A stretch of 64,000 bases of DNA from the NCBI RefSeq assembly GCF_051414055.1, contig NZ_JBLKNX010000024.1, positions 9,441 to 73,440 of the forward strand. Direction: 5' to 3'. Below the pieces are notes generated by a model. It was not told the DNA's origin, ran no database searches, and worked only from the letters and a program-made list of their open reading frames with translations. The stretch comes from Halosimplex halobium (GTDB taxonomy: Archaea; Halobacteriota; Halobacteria; Halobacteriales; Haloarculaceae). A program made the position numbers and the translations under genes. Shown in pieces: positions 7,226 through 16,005 of the stretch (its first letter is position 1; every line of letters begins with the position of its first letter).

Positions 7226-8670
7226 GCCTCGCCACCCCGGTCGGTCCAGAGGACGGCGGGGATCTCGTCGTGCAGATCCGTCGCGGTGAGCCCGTTGTTG
7301 TTGCGCTCGAAAGCGCGGTCGCCCGCCTTGCCGTTGGCGTAGGCGGCCATCGCGGCGGCGTGAACCGGCTCCTGGGTCGCCGCGAGCGCGCCGGTGATCC
7401 CCGCGAGCACGTCGCCGGTGCCGCCGACGGTCATGCCGGCGTTGCCGGTCCGGTTGACGCGCGTGGTCTCGCCGTCGGAGATCACGTCGTACTTCCCTTT
7501 GACGAGGACCGTCTGGCCCAGGTCGGCGGCGAAGTGCTCGACGTAGTCGGTCCGCTCCTCCCAGTCGTCGGTGACGCGTCCGCCCATCTCCGCGAACTCG
7601 CCCTGGTGGGGGGTGCAGATCAGGTCGGCCTCGGTGTCGACCTCCGGCACGCGGGAGAGCGCATCCGCGTCGACGACCGCGGTTCCGGAGTACCCCGAGA
7701 GGATCCCCTCGACCGCCTCGAGGGTCTCCTCCTCGTCGCCCAGGCCCGGCCCGATGACCACGGTGTCGTGGTGGCGGGCCATCTGGAGGAGGAACCCGAC
7801 CTGCTTGGGTTCGAGCTGTTTGCCCTGGTAGGGACGGACGATCAGGTCCTCGCCGAACCCCTGGAGCTCGCGGCCGACGACCATCGGACAGGCCACGCGG
7901 ACCAGGTCCGCCCCGGCGCGGAGCGCGGCCTTCGCCGACAGGGCGGGCGCGCCGGCGTAGGGGCCGCCGCCGACGACGAGCACCTCGCCGTTCTGTCCCT
8001 TGTGGCTCGACGGGTCGCGGTCGTCGAGCCGCATCAGGTCGCCCCGCTCGACGAACCGCTCGGCGGCCGCGGGGATGCCGATGTCCGCGACGGTCACGTC
8101 GGCGTCCAGCTCGGCGAGCCCGGGCTTGGTGTCGTGGAACGTGACCACGCGGTCGGCCTCGACGGCCGTCTCGGCCAGTTCGCCGGTCTCGGCGTTGAGG
8201 CCCGAGGGCACGTCCACCGCGACCACGGTCGCGTCGCTGTCGTTGATCGCCGCGGCTGCAGTGCGTTCGGGTTCGCGCAGGTCGCCCGCGATGCCAGTCC
8301 CGAGCATCGCGTCGACGACCACGTCGGGGTCACCCAGGTCGAAGCCGGCGGAGTCGCGGACGGTCTCGGTGTCGTACTCGCCGGCCGCGAGGGCCGCCCA
8401 GTTCTCGCGGGCGATGTCGGTCGCGATCGTCTCCGGGCGGCCCAGCAGGCTCGTCGTCACGTCGTAGTCGTCGAGAAAGCGGACCGCGACGAAGGCGTCG
8501 CCGCCGTTGTTCCCCCGGCCGGCGACGACGCGGACGCTCGCGCCCGGGTCGGCGGCCTCGCGGACCGCGCGGGCGACGGCGTGGCCGCTGGACTCCATCA
8601 ACTGCTTTCGCGGGACCCCCATGGCCGCGGCGTTCTCGTCGACCACGGCCATCTCGCTGCCCGTAATCAT
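7222..8670 (-). CDS. nnr: Bifunctional NAD(P)H-hydrate epimerase / ADP-dependent NAD(P)H-hydrate dehydratase
   Basis: The 482 residues contain two repair domains. The N-terminal YjeF_N epimerase has GRGNNGGDAFVAVRFL and VVAVDVPSGLNAETG. The C-terminal YjeF_C kinase-like dehydratase (from about residue 220) has SHKGQNGEVLVVGG, VVDADALS, TPHQGEFAEM and GNAGMTVGGTGDVLAGITGA. Together they return damaged NAD(P)HX to NAD(P)H. The fused form is common in prokaryotes. It is upstream of and overlaps moaC, and the pair form an operon. Confidence 0.95.
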   Translation of the reverse strand: MITGSEMAVVDENAAAMGVPRKQLMESSGHAVARAVREAADPGASVRVVAGRGNNGGDAFVAVRFLDDYDVTTSLLGRPETIATDIARENWAALAAGEYDTETVRDSAGFDLGDPDVVVDAMLGTGIAGDLREPERTAAAAINDSDATVVAVDVPSGLNAETGELAETAVEADRVVTFHDTKPGLAELDADVTVADIGIPAAAERFVERGDLMRLDDRDPSSHKGQNGEVLVVGGGPYAGAPALSAKAALRAGADLVRVACPMVVGRELQGFGEDLIVRPYQGKQLEPKQVGFLLQMARHHDTVVIGPGLGDEEETLEAVEGILSGYSGTAVVDADALSRVPEVDTEADLICTPHQGEFAEMGGRVTDDWEERTDYVEHFAADLGQTVLVKGKYDVISDGETTRVNRTGNAGMTVGGTGDVLAGITGALAATQEPVHAAAMAAYANGKAGDRAFERNNNGLTATDLHDEIPAVLWTDRGGEA

Positions 8671-8758
8671 GGACGGGCGTTCGCCCGCCCCCGGGAAAAG
8701 GGTGGGGGCAACCGGCCGTCGGTGCCGCCTGTTTCACCGGACGGCGGCCGGACGCCGG

Positions 8759-9037
8759 TCACCGCCGGATCTCGAACCCGTCGAGCCCCTCCGGCTCGCC
8801 GTACTCCGCCTCCACGTCCTCGACGCGCGCCCGGTCGCTCCCCTCGTGGCACCACTCGACCATCGCCTCGACCGCCGGCTCGGGCCCCTCGAAGACCGCC
8901 TCGACGCGGCCGTCGTCGAGGTTCTTCACCCAGCCGTCGACGCCGCGCTCGCGGGCCTCGTCGCGAGTCGTCGCGCGGTAGAAGACGCCCTGTACCCGTC
9001 CCGTGACGTACACGTGCGCTCGCGTGCGGTCTGTCAT
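8759..9037 (-). CDS. acyP: Acylphosphatase
   Basis: The 92 residues have the acylphosphatase signature GRVQGVFYRATTRDEA (catalytic Arg in the phosphate loop) and GWVKNLDDGRVEAVFEG (catalytic Asn). The enzyme hydrolyses acyl phosphates such as acetyl or carbamoyl phosphate in the cytoplasm. It is a single gene between nnr and citrate synthase, divergent from the latter. Confidence 0.95.
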   Translation of the reverse strand: MTDRTRAHVYVTGRVQGVFYRATTRDEARERGVDGWVKNLDDGRVEAVFEGPEPAVEAMVEWCHEGSDRARVEDVEAEYGEPEGLDGFEIRR

Positions 9038-9280
9038 ATCCGACGGTTACACGCCCGCGCTGAAAAAACCGTCCTGGCTCGGTCCGGCCATGCCCGGTGG
9101 GGCGTTCGACGGCCGGCGCCGTCGCTCTCGAAGCCGATTTGTACACCTGTCGATACAGCCGTCGACAGATGGACGATAGCGGAGTAATTCGCCGGGTCGA
9201 TGCCGGAAGTTCGAGGAAAATCGCGGAAAACTCCGGCGTGTTCCAACAGTACTTTGGTGGTCACCCCCCGAAGCGTGAGC

Positions 9281-10414
9281 ATGAGTGACGAGGAGCTGAA
9301 CCGCGGGCTGGAGGGTATCAGGGTCGCGGAGACGCGACTGAGCGACATCGACGGCGAGGCGGGCGTGCTCACGATCGGCGGGTTCCCGGTCGACGAACTC
9401 GCGCGGTCGGCCACCTACGAGGAGAGCGTCTTCCTGCTGTACGAGGACCGATTGCCGACGGCCGACGAACTCGACGCCTTCCGTGCGGACCTGGCGGGCC
9501 GTCGCGAAATCGGCGACGAAGTGAAGGCGGTCCTGCGGCGGGCAGCCGAGGAGGAGAAACCGGCGATGGACGCCCTCCGGATGGGCGCCGCGGCGGCGAA
9601 CCTCGGGACCGGCGAGAGCGAGCCCGAGGCCGACGCCCGGCGGGTCGTCGCCGTCTTCCCGACCATCGTCGCGACCTACTGGCGCTACCGGGAGGGCGCC
9701 GACCCCGTCGAACCCCGCGAGGATCTGCGCCACGCGGCGAATTACCTCTACATGCTGAACGGGGAGGAGCCCGACGAGGCCGCGGTCCGCGGGCTGGAGA
9801 CGTACCTCAACACGGTCGTCGACCACGGGCTGAACGCCTCGACGTTCACCGCCCGCACGGTCGTCTCGACGGAGTCCGACGTGGTCTCGGCGGCGACCGC
9901 GGCCGTCGGCACTCTCAAGGGCCCGCTCCACGGCGGGGCGCCGGGTCCCGTCCTCGACATGCTCGAAGAGATCCACGAGTCGGGCGACCCCGAGGGGTAC
10001 GTCCGGGAGAAACTGGCGGCCGGCGAGCGGCTGATGGGCTTCGGCCACCGCGTCTATCGCGTCCGCGACCCGCGGGCCGCGGTGCTGGAGGCCGCCGCCG
10101 CGGAGTTCTACGAGGAGGCGGGCGACTCCGACTTTTTCGAGACGATCAAGGAGTTCGAGGACGTCGCCGTCGACCTGCTCGCCGAGCACAAGCCGGGCCG
10201 GGACCTGGAGACGAACGTCGAGTTCTACACCGCCGCCCTGCTCGACGGCGTCGGCGTCCCCAAGGAGCTGTTCACGACCTGCTTCGCGATCTCGCGGGTC
10301 GGCGGCTGGACCGCCCACGCGCTCGAACAGCTCGACGACAACCGCCTCATCCGCCCGCTGTCGGCGTACGTCGGCGACCACGACCGCTCGTGGACGCCCG
10401 TCGACGAGCGGTAG
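9281..10414 (+). CDS. gltA: Citrate synthase
   Basis: From the ATG at 9281 it has 377 residues, the short form used by archaea and Gram-positive bacteria. Active-site motifs are HGLNASTFTARTVVSTESD, GPLHGGAPG and GHRVYRVRDPRA, supplying the catalytic histidines, and an aspartate-containing region late in the protein. It condenses oxaloacetate with acetyl-CoA in the TCA cycle. An upstream in-frame ATG at 9200 would add 27 residues rich in Lys/Arg/Ser, unlike this acidic protein, so it was rejected. An AGTACTTTGG box about 25 to 35 bases upstream is a likely TATA element. Confidence 0.95.
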   Translation: MSDEELNRGLEGIRVAETRLSDIDGEAGVLTIGGFPVDELARSATYEESVFLLYEDRLPTADELDAFRADLAGRREIGDEVKAVLRRAAEEEKPAMDALRMGAAAANLGTGESEPEADARRVVAVFPTIVATYWRYREGADPVEPREDLRHAANYLYMLNGEEPDEAAVRGLETYLNTVVDHGLNASTFTARTVVSTESDVVSAATAAVGTLKGPLHGGAPGPVLDMLEEIHESGDPEGYVREKLAAGERLMGFGHRVYRVRDPRAAVLEAAAAEFYEEAGDSDFFETIKEFEDVAVDLLAEHKPGRDLETNVEFYTAALLDGVGVPKELFTTCFAISRVGGWTAHALEQLDDNRLIRPLSAYVGDHDRSWTPVDER

Positions 10415-10461
10415 CCGGCCCGCTCCGTTCCGCGTCTCGTCGCTCTCTCCACCCTTCCACG

Positions 10462-11358
10462 CTACCGCAGGTAGTGGAACACGTACGTCTGGGAATATCC
10501 CGCGTACTCGCCGCCGAAGGCCGCGCGGATGGCGCGGGAGGTGTCGGCGTAGTTGCCACGGTCGCAGTCGGGGTAGTACTCCTCGATGGTCGTCCGGATC
10601 CAGGTGTCAAGCGGGACCGCCTGGAGGTAGTCGAGCGCGAACAGCAGGACACAGTCGGCCACCTTGTCGCCGACCCCGACGAAGCGGGTGAGCGACTCGC
10701 GGGCGTCCTCGTAGTCCAGCCCGGCCGCCTCTTCGGGGTGGGCCTCGCCGTCGGCGACCATCCGCGCGGTGTCGCGGACGTACGGCGCCCGGTAGCCCAG
10801 GCCCAGGTCGCGGAGTTGGGCCTCGGTCGCGGCCGCGAGTTGCTCGGGCGTGGGGAACGCGTGGTAGGTCCGGCCGTCGAACTCGACGGGCGATCCGAAC
10901 GCGCGTTCGAGTTCCCGCTGCATCCCGTGGATGCGGCCGACGCGCATCTGGGCCGAGCAGATGAACGATATCAGCGACGGGAAGGCGGGGTCGTCGACGA
11001 GGCGCATCCCCCAGTAGGCGTCGAAGGCCGACTCGACCACGTCGTCGTCGGGCGTCGCCGCCCGGATCGCCGGGAGGTCGTCGTCGAGGCGCAGCCGCCC
11101 GCGGAGTATCGGGACGGCGTCGACCGACGACTCCCACTCCAGGCGGTCGTCGACCTGGCGGACGCGGACGACGGCCGGGTCGCCGTCGACGCGGACGACG
11201 GTCTCGTACCAGGCGTCGCCGCCGTAGGCGCCCGTCTCGTCGTACATCCGGCCGTCGGCGCGGTCCCAGAGGTACGACTGGCCGCTCTCGACGGTCGACT
11301 GCAGGTCGAACGGACCGGGGAACTCATCGAGGGCGAGCGCGCCGCGTTCGACGGTCAT
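10462..11358 (-). CDS. ogg: 8-oxoguanine DNA glycosylase-like HhH-GPD protein
   Basis: The 298 residues have an N-terminal OGG_N-like domain (FDLQSTVESGQSYLW) and a helix-hairpin-helix GPD domain. The motif GVGDKVADCVLLFALDYLQAVP followed by LDTWIR gives the catalytic lysine and the following aspartate in the same spacing as eukaryotic OGG1. It should remove oxidised guanine from DNA, with lyase activity. DNA-3-methyladenine glycosylase II is the alternative annotation, but the lysine favours a bifunctional enzyme. It is convergent with citrate synthase. Confidence 0.85.
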   Translation of the reverse strand: MTVERGALALDEFPGPFDLQSTVESGQSYLWDRADGRMYDETGAYGGDAWYETVVRVDGDPAVVRVRQVDDRLEWESSVDAVPILRGRLRLDDDLPAIRAATPDDDVVESAFDAYWGMRLVDDPAFPSLISFICSAQMRVGRIHGMQRELERAFGSPVEFDGRTYHAFPTPEQLAAATEAQLRDLGLGYRAPYVRDTARMVADGEAHPEEAAGLDYEDARESLTRFVGVGDKVADCVLLFALDYLQAVPLDTWIRTTIEEYYPDCDRGNYADTSRAIRAAFGGEYAGYSQTYVFHYLR

Positions 11359-11505
11359 ACCCGGGCCAGGCGTCGGGGTGCCTTCGACCTTTCGAGAGCG
11401 CCCCGACGGGGGCGGCTCGACTCGCTGGTAACCGCCCCGACGGGCCGGGTGTGTGTCGTGCTATCGAGGCGAACCTTCATGTCACTGCGAGGCGAAGGCG
11501 GGCAT

Positions 11506-12018
11506 ATGAACTGCAGAGTCGTCGTCGAGGCCGCCGTCCCGGTCTACGACGTGGAGACGGCCGACGAGGCGGTCCGGATCGCCATCTCGAAGACGGGCGA
11601 GATGCTCAACCCGGACCTCAACTACGTCGAGATCAACATGGGCGAGCGGTCCTGTCCCCACTGCGGCGAGGAGCTCGAACCGGCCTTCATCGCCGCCGAC
11701 GAGAGCCTCGTCGCGCTCGAGCTGGAGATCACCGTCTTCAACGTCGAGCGCGAGGAGCACGCCGCCCGGATCGCCCGCAAGGAGATCGGCCAGCGCCTCG
11801 AGAACATCCCGCTCGAGGTCCTCGAGATCGAGCAGGTCGACGAGGACGGCGACGGGGACGAGGAGGAGTCGGGAGACGACGAGAGCGAGCCCGCGGCCGA
11901 CGAGGGGGAGGAGCCGGTCCGAGAGGACCCGGGCGACGAACGCGGCGACGGGGGGTCGGCCGACGAGCGGGGCGACGACGTGTTACCCGAGTTCGAGGAA
12001 CTCATCGACGAGTCGTAG
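11506..12018 (+). CDS. UPF0212 / DUF555 protein with acidic tail
   Basis: From the ATG at 11506 it codes for 170 residues. The first 115 match the archaeal DUF555 family: MNCRVVVEAAVPVYDVETAD, a CPHCGEE knuckle with two cysteines, and a long helix with ARIARKEIGQRLENIPLEV. The last 55 residues are low-complexity Asp/Glu/Gly/Ser, typical of a haloadapted tail. The function is unknown. Larger upstream starts run through the promoter region and the opposite-strand gene and were discarded. Confidence 0.85.
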   Translation: MNCRVVVEAAVPVYDVETADEAVRIAISKTGEMLNPDLNYVEINMGERSCPHCGEELEPAFIAADESLVALELEITVFNVEREEHAARIARKEIGQRLENIPLEVLEIEQVDEDGDGDEEESGDDESEPAADEGEEPVREDPGDERGDGGSADERGDDVLPEFEELIDES

Positions 12019-12151
12019 CGGCGCTCTACACCGGCCGGTAGCGGGATTCTCGCGGTCGTACTGGGAGGTTCGGAGCGGCGCGACGCCCCCGGGAGTGACA
12101 GCGACGCCACTGGGCGGTCGGGTGTCGGGAGGACGGGACGAGTCGATTCGT

Positions 12152-12388
12152 TCAGTCCGCGGAGGCCGGGACGCGCTCGCGCGTCTCGGTCTCCATCTCC
12201 GAAGTGATGCCCTTCGCCAGGGCGAAAACGGCGTTCTTGTGGTCGGTCTTCGACTTGTGGATCGAGGTCGGCCGTACGCCGAGAGAAGTGTACTCGTCGT
12301 GTTCCACCTCTTCCCCTGTCTCCATTTCGTAGTGGTTCTCCACCTGAGCAAGCAGGCCGTGAAGGTGAATGAGCTCCTGCTTTTTCAT
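12152..12388 (-). CDS. UPF0058 family protein
   Basis: The 78 residues start MKKQELIHLHGLLAQVENHY, the usual opening of the archaeal UPF0058 family, then GVRPTSIHKSKTDHKNAVFALA. Members have clustered His residues and are sometimes described as metal-binding, without a proven role. Upstream, CTATTAACC on the minus strand (near 12410-12420) is a plausible TATA region. It is monocistronic. Confidence 0.85.
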   Translation of the reverse strand: MKKQELIHLHGLLAQVENHYEMETGEEVEHDEYTSLGVRPTSIHKSKTDHKNAVFALAKGITSEMETETRERVPASAD

Positions 12389-12613
12389 AGTCGTCCCGTC
12401 CTAACCACTGGAGGTTAATAGTAGTATCCTGAGTCGCGTTAACACACACCTGCTTAAAAACCGTGTACAAAAGCCTCTCGATATCGGTTTCGGCGGCCGG
12501 GAGCGAACGGGGTGGGGTCGTCGACAGGGTGGCAGTGGTCGGGCGGTCCCGACGTGAGCGACCGTCGGCGGTCCGGACCCGAACGCCGGGTGCGCGGCCG
12601 CGGGGTTGAAAGA

Positions 12614-12621
12614 CTTTTAGG
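12614..12621 (+). promoter_or_regulatory. TATA box of the aIF2 beta gene
   Basis: CTTTTAGG sits 23 to 30 bases before the ATG at 12644, consistent with a leaderless transcript. Confidence 0.55.
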
Positions 12622-12643
12622 CGGGGACGGGCTTCTCACGGGT

Positions 12644-13048
12644 ATGGACTACGACGACATGCTCGACCGGGCGATGGAGGAGACGCCGGAGATCGAGGGG
12701 AGCTCCGACCGGTTCGAGGTGCCGGACCCGGACATCCGCCAGGAGGGTAACGTGACAGTATACGAGAACTTCCAGGACACCTGCGACCGCCTGGGCCGCG
12801 AGGACGACCACGTCATGCAGTTCCTCCAGAACGAGCTGGGGACCAGCGGCCACATCGACGAGAGCGGCCGCGCGCGGCTGACCGGCGAGTTCAGCGAGCG
12901 CCGCGTCAGCAACGCCGTCGACGAGTACGCCGACGAGTTCGTCCTCTGCCCGGAGTGTGGCCTGCCGGACACGCACTTCGAGCGCGAGGGCGGCGTCCTC
13001 CTCCTCCGCTGTGAGGCCTGCGGCGCGCGGTCCGCGACGAGCGGCTAG
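12644..13048 (+). CDS. eif2b: Translation initiation factor aIF2 subunit beta
   Basis: The 134 residues have the aIF2 beta/aIF5 layout. The central alpha/beta domain includes NFQDTCDRLGREDDHVMQFL, and ELGTSGHIDESGRARLTGEF is typical. The C-terminal zinc ribbon is CPECGLPDTHF ... CEACGA. It forms the heterotrimer that carries initiator methionyl-tRNA to the small subunit. Its stop overlaps the stop of the convergent zinc-finger gene by 4 bases. Confidence 0.95.
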   Translation: MDYDDMLDRAMEETPEIEGSSDRFEVPDPDIRQEGNVTVYENFQDTCDRLGREDDHVMQFLQNELGTSGHIDESGRARLTGEFSERRVSNAVDEYADEFVLCPECGLPDTHFEREGGVLLLRCEACGARSATSG

Positions 13049-13224
13049 CTCAGTCGCTTCAGCGTCTGCAGGTCCCGGTCGGTCCGCGTGAACTCCGCGA
13101 GCCGCCGGCTCGCGTGGCAGTTGGGGCAGTGAAAGAGGTCGGTGTGTTCCGGCAGGTCCGTCGGCGTCGACTCCCAGTCTTTGGTACACTCGGGGCAGAG
13201 CAGTCGGACGTACGCTTCCTCCAT
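13045..13224 (-). CDS. Small zinc-finger protein
   Basis: The 59 residues start at the ATG at 13224. It has two CxxC pairs (CPECTK near residue 10, CPNCHA near residue 34), so one four-cysteine zinc ribbon, followed by a basic helix RTDRDLQTLKRL. Proteins of this kind are conserved beside the aIF2 beta gene in haloarchaea as I recall, but no function is known. The upstream GTG extension MYSSCVW was rejected because it overlaps the likely promoter. Confidence 0.75.
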   Translation of the reverse strand: MEEAYVRLLCPECTKDWESTPTDLPEHTDLFHCPNCHASRRLAEFTRTDRDLQTLKRLS

Positions 13225-13339
13225 GCGTGATATCCACACGCACGACGAATACAAAAAGGCTTGTGCGGCGAGCGACGGGACCGGCGACCGGGTGCGGCCG
13301 GCACACCGACGGATCCGCGGTGGGCCAGCTACCGGACAG

Positions 13340-14314
13340 TCAGGCCGGGGCGTCGACGGATTCGAGCAGTTCCTTGTAGCGATTGCGGATGGTGACCTCG
13401 GAGATGCTGGCGACCTCGCTGACCTCCGACTGGGTGACCTTCTCGTTGGTCAACAGGGCGGCGGCGTACACCGCGGCGGCGGCGAGGCCGACCGGGCTCT
13501 TCCCGCTGAGGATGCCCTGGTCGCGCGCGCTCTCGATGAGCTCGCGCGCCCGGCGCTCGGTGTCGTCGCTCAGCGCCAGGTCCGAGACGAACCGCGGGAG
13601 GTAGCTCTCGGGGTCCGCCGGCTTGATCTCCAGGTTCAGCTCGCGGACGACGTAGCGGTAGGTCCGCGTGAGCTCCATCTTCTCGACCCGGGAGACGGCG
13701 GTCATCTCGTCTAAGCTGCGCGGCGTGTTGGCCTGCCGGGCGGCGGCGTACAGCGCCGACGTGGCGACGCCCTCGATGGAGCGGCCGGGCAGGAGGTTCT
13801 CCTCCAGCGCGCGGCGGTAGATGACCGAGGCCGTCTCGCGGACCGTCTTCGGGAGGCCCAGTGCGGAGGCCATGCGGTCGATCTCGCCGAGCGCCTGCTT
13901 GAGGTTACGCTCCTTGGAGTCGCGGGTGCGGAACCGCTCGTTCCAGGTGCGCAGCCGCTGCATCTTCTGGCGCTGGTTCGACGACAGCGAGTTGCCGTAA
14001 GCGTCCTTGTTCTGCCAGCCGATGTTGGTCGACAGGCCCTTGTCGTGCATCATGTTCGTCGTCGGCGCGCCGACGCGGGACTTCTCGTCCTTCTCCGAGG
14101 GGTTGAACGCCCGCCACTCGGGGCCGTGGTCGATCTCGTCCTCCTCGACGACCAGGCCGCACTCCGAACACACGGTCTCGCCGTGCTCGGTGTCGGCGTC
14201 GACCCGACCGCCGCACTCGGGGCACTCGTGCTCGCTGGTCGACTCCTCCTGCTCCGCCCGCAGCCGTTCGCTCGTCTGTTCCTCGGCGCCGGTTCGAATT
14301 GTCGTGTCGCTCAT
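13340..14314 (-). CDS. tfb: Transcription initiation factor TFB
   Basis: The 324 residues start MSDTTIRTG. There is an N-terminal zinc ribbon CPECGGRVDAD ... CSECGLV (about 30-55), then the B-reader/linker (GPEWRAFNPSEKDEKSRVG), then two cyclin folds including RSIEGVATSALYAAARQ and KSPVGLAAAAVYAAALLTNE, ending in the recognition helix QSEVSEVASISEVTIRNRY. It recruits RNA polymerase to TBP-bound promoters. Haloarchaea carry several TFB paralogues, and which one this is cannot be told. CATTTAAG on the minus strand (14401-14408) is a likely TATA box and implies an untranslated leader of about 60 bases. Confidence 0.95.
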   Translation of the reverse strand: MSDTTIRTGAEEQTSERLRAEQEESTSEHECPECGGRVDADTEHGETVCSECGLVVEEDEIDHGPEWRAFNPSEKDEKSRVGAPTTNMMHDKGLSTNIGWQNKDAYGNSLSSNQRQKMQRLRTWNERFRTRDSKERNLKQALGEIDRMASALGLPKTVRETASVIYRRALEENLLPGRSIEGVATSALYAAARQANTPRSLDEMTAVSRVEKMELTRTYRYVVRELNLEIKPADPESYLPRFVSDLALSDDTERRARELIESARDQGILSGKSPVGLAAAAVYAAALLTNEKVTQSEVSEVASISEVTIRNRYKELLESVDAPA

Positions 14315-14400
14315 GATTGGTCTCCGGAGCGGCTCACCGGTGGCGAAAGCCATAAGAATCCGATGCCGCGGTTCCTAACACTACGTAAGTCCGAAAAACT

Positions 14401-14408
14401 CTTAAATG
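14401..14408 (-). promoter_or_regulatory. Likely TATA box of tfb
   Basis: The minus-strand CATTTAAG is about 87 bases from the ATG at 14314, so the mRNA would have a leader, unlike most genes here. Confidence 0.45.
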
Positions 14409-14597
14409 TTTCGATGATGGTGGCGTGACAACTGGTCCCAAATGACGAGATACCGCGGCCGTCACGCTCTGTTCCGGCGGTTTCGAAGTTCGGGGCGACG
14501 CGGGGGATGTCGTGGGTTCGAGCCGTCGGCGGCTGGTGGCAGGAGGGGGCTCGAGGGGAGGTCCGTCGGTCGGGACGGCTGTCGGCCGGCCCGCCGG

Positions 14598-15194
14598 TCA
14601 GGTACGTTCGACCCGCAGGAGCACGACCGCGAAGACCCACATGAAGACCGCGCCGACGGGGACGGTCGGCTGGTGCTGGAAGAACATCGCCGTGGCGACC
14701 GAGAAGGCGACCGCGAGGACCGCGAAGCAGGCGCCGAACACGCGGACGGGGTCGAGCGTCAGCCTGGCCGCGACGGCCCCGGGGACGGCGCCGGCGAGCG
14801 CGTCCGGCGCCCCACGGGCGATCCGTGTCTCGGCCCGCTCGGCGGCGGCTTCGAGCTGTTCGTCGCGCGCGTAGTAGACGAGACTCAGCAGGAGCATGCA
14901 CCCGAAGAAACCGGCGGTGGCGAGCCAGAGCCGCCCCTCGGGCACCTGGTTCGGGGGGACGAACCCCGGGATCTCGGGGACGAACTGGACGAGCCCGTCC
15001 AGCGACTGCCGGCCCAGCGCGACCCCGAAGAGGTAGTGGAACTGCAGGAAGACGAACCGGATGTTGACGACGGTGAAGGTGCCGTCGAGCCAGGAGGGCG
15101 ACTCGCGCAGCACCGACACCGACCACGGCAGGAGGGCGGTCAGCCACGTCGCGAGAACGGCCAGTTCACCGGCGTACTCCGAGCGGACCCACAT
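14598..15194 (-). CDS. Conserved haloarchaeal membrane protein
   Basis: The 198 residues start at the ATG at 15194. I see four hydrophobic helices: LAVLATWLTALLPWSVSVL, IRFVFLQFHYLFGVAL, LWLATAGFFGCMLLLSLVYY, and FGACFAVLAVAFSVATAMF, with a further C-terminal stretch VPVGAVFMWVFAVVLLR. A short charged cytoplasmic segment (RDEQLEAAAERAETR) lies between them. I do not recognise a function. The longer frame to 15833 has non-membrane, arginine-rich sequence and overlaps the DUF5793-like gene on the other strand. Confidence 0.75.
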   Translation of the reverse strand: MWVRSEYAGELAVLATWLTALLPWSVSVLRESPSWLDGTFTVVNIRFVFLQFHYLFGVALGRQSLDGLVQFVPEIPGFVPPNQVPEGRLWLATAGFFGCMLLLSLVYYARDEQLEAAAERAETRIARGAPDALAGAVPGAVAARLTLDPVRVFGACFAVLAVAFSVATAMFFQHQPTVPVGAVFMWVFAVVLLRVERT

Positions 15195-15407
15195 GGCCAG
15201 ACTCGCCGTCCCCGCCCGTATAAAAGCTACCGGCTCCCGGGGCAGCCGTCGGCCGCGGCGCGACGGGCGCTGTGGCCGGGTCCGGGCGGGCGGCGCAGCG
15301 CGCGGTGGGGGTCGGCTGTGGCGCGGTCCTCCGGGGCCGTCCGGAGCCGGCGCGGTCGATGTCGGCGTTACGTTCATGCACGCCCGCTCCCTAGTGGGGG
15401 GTGTCGA

Positions 15408-15863
15408 ATGAGGCGCGATTACGTCACGCTGGAACTCCGTCACGTCGACCGGGACGGCGACCGCCTGCCGACGGCCGCGTTGCGCTACGACGGCCCGTCG
15501 GACCTCCTCGAGGAGCGCCTCACGGACGCCGGGGGCGACCGGCTGGACCGCGACCGCGTCGACGTCGCCTTCCGCTTCCGGGCGGCCGGCGACGACGACG
15601 CGGCCGGCGTCTTCAGCCTCACCAACCGGGTGACCGGCGAGTTCGTCGTCGAGGTCAACGCCGACGCCGACGCGGTGCGGGAACTCGTCGACGCCGCCCG
15701 GCGCGAGGACGACCCCGACGACGCCGACGGCTGCTACCGCGTCGTCGTCGAGCGCGACGGCGAGACGGTCGCCGACTTCGAGAAACGAACCCTGCTCGTC
15801 TACGACGACGAGGGGAGCCTCCTCCGCCAGCACAGCCTCATCCCCAGCGGCGTCGAGCTGTGA
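15408..15863 (+). CDS. DUF5793-like haloarchaeal protein
   Basis: The 151 residues start MRRDYVTLELRHVD and end LLVYDDEGSLLRQHSLIPSG, a pattern I recall for the DUF5793 family. It is predicted soluble, very acidic and beta-rich (GVFSLTNRVTGEFVVEVNADA). No catalytic motif is visible and the function is unknown. It is divergent from the membrane protein gene. Confidence 0.7.
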   Translation: MRRDYVTLELRHVDRDGDRLPTAALRYDGPSDLLEERLTDAGGDRLDRDRVDVAFRFRAAGDDDAAGVFSLTNRVTGEFVVEVNADADAVRELVDAARREDDPDDADGCYRVVVERDGETVADFEKRTLLVYDDEGSLLRQHSLIPSGVEL

Positions 15864-16005
15864 CCCGGCGGTCCCCGGACCCTACACGCCCGCCGGCCGC
15901 CCGTCGCTGACCGCGCCCGTCGGCCGCCCCTCGTCGCCCGTCACCCGACCGTTCTCCGCCGAGTCCCGTCTGGCGGCCGCTCCCCCTCGGCCGCCGGTCG
16001 CCGTC

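Noticed and set aside
14505..14530. tRNA T-loop-like GGGTTCGAG
   Set aside because: No cloverleaf can be drawn around it; no acceptor or anticodon stem. No tRNA or rRNA gene was found in the window.
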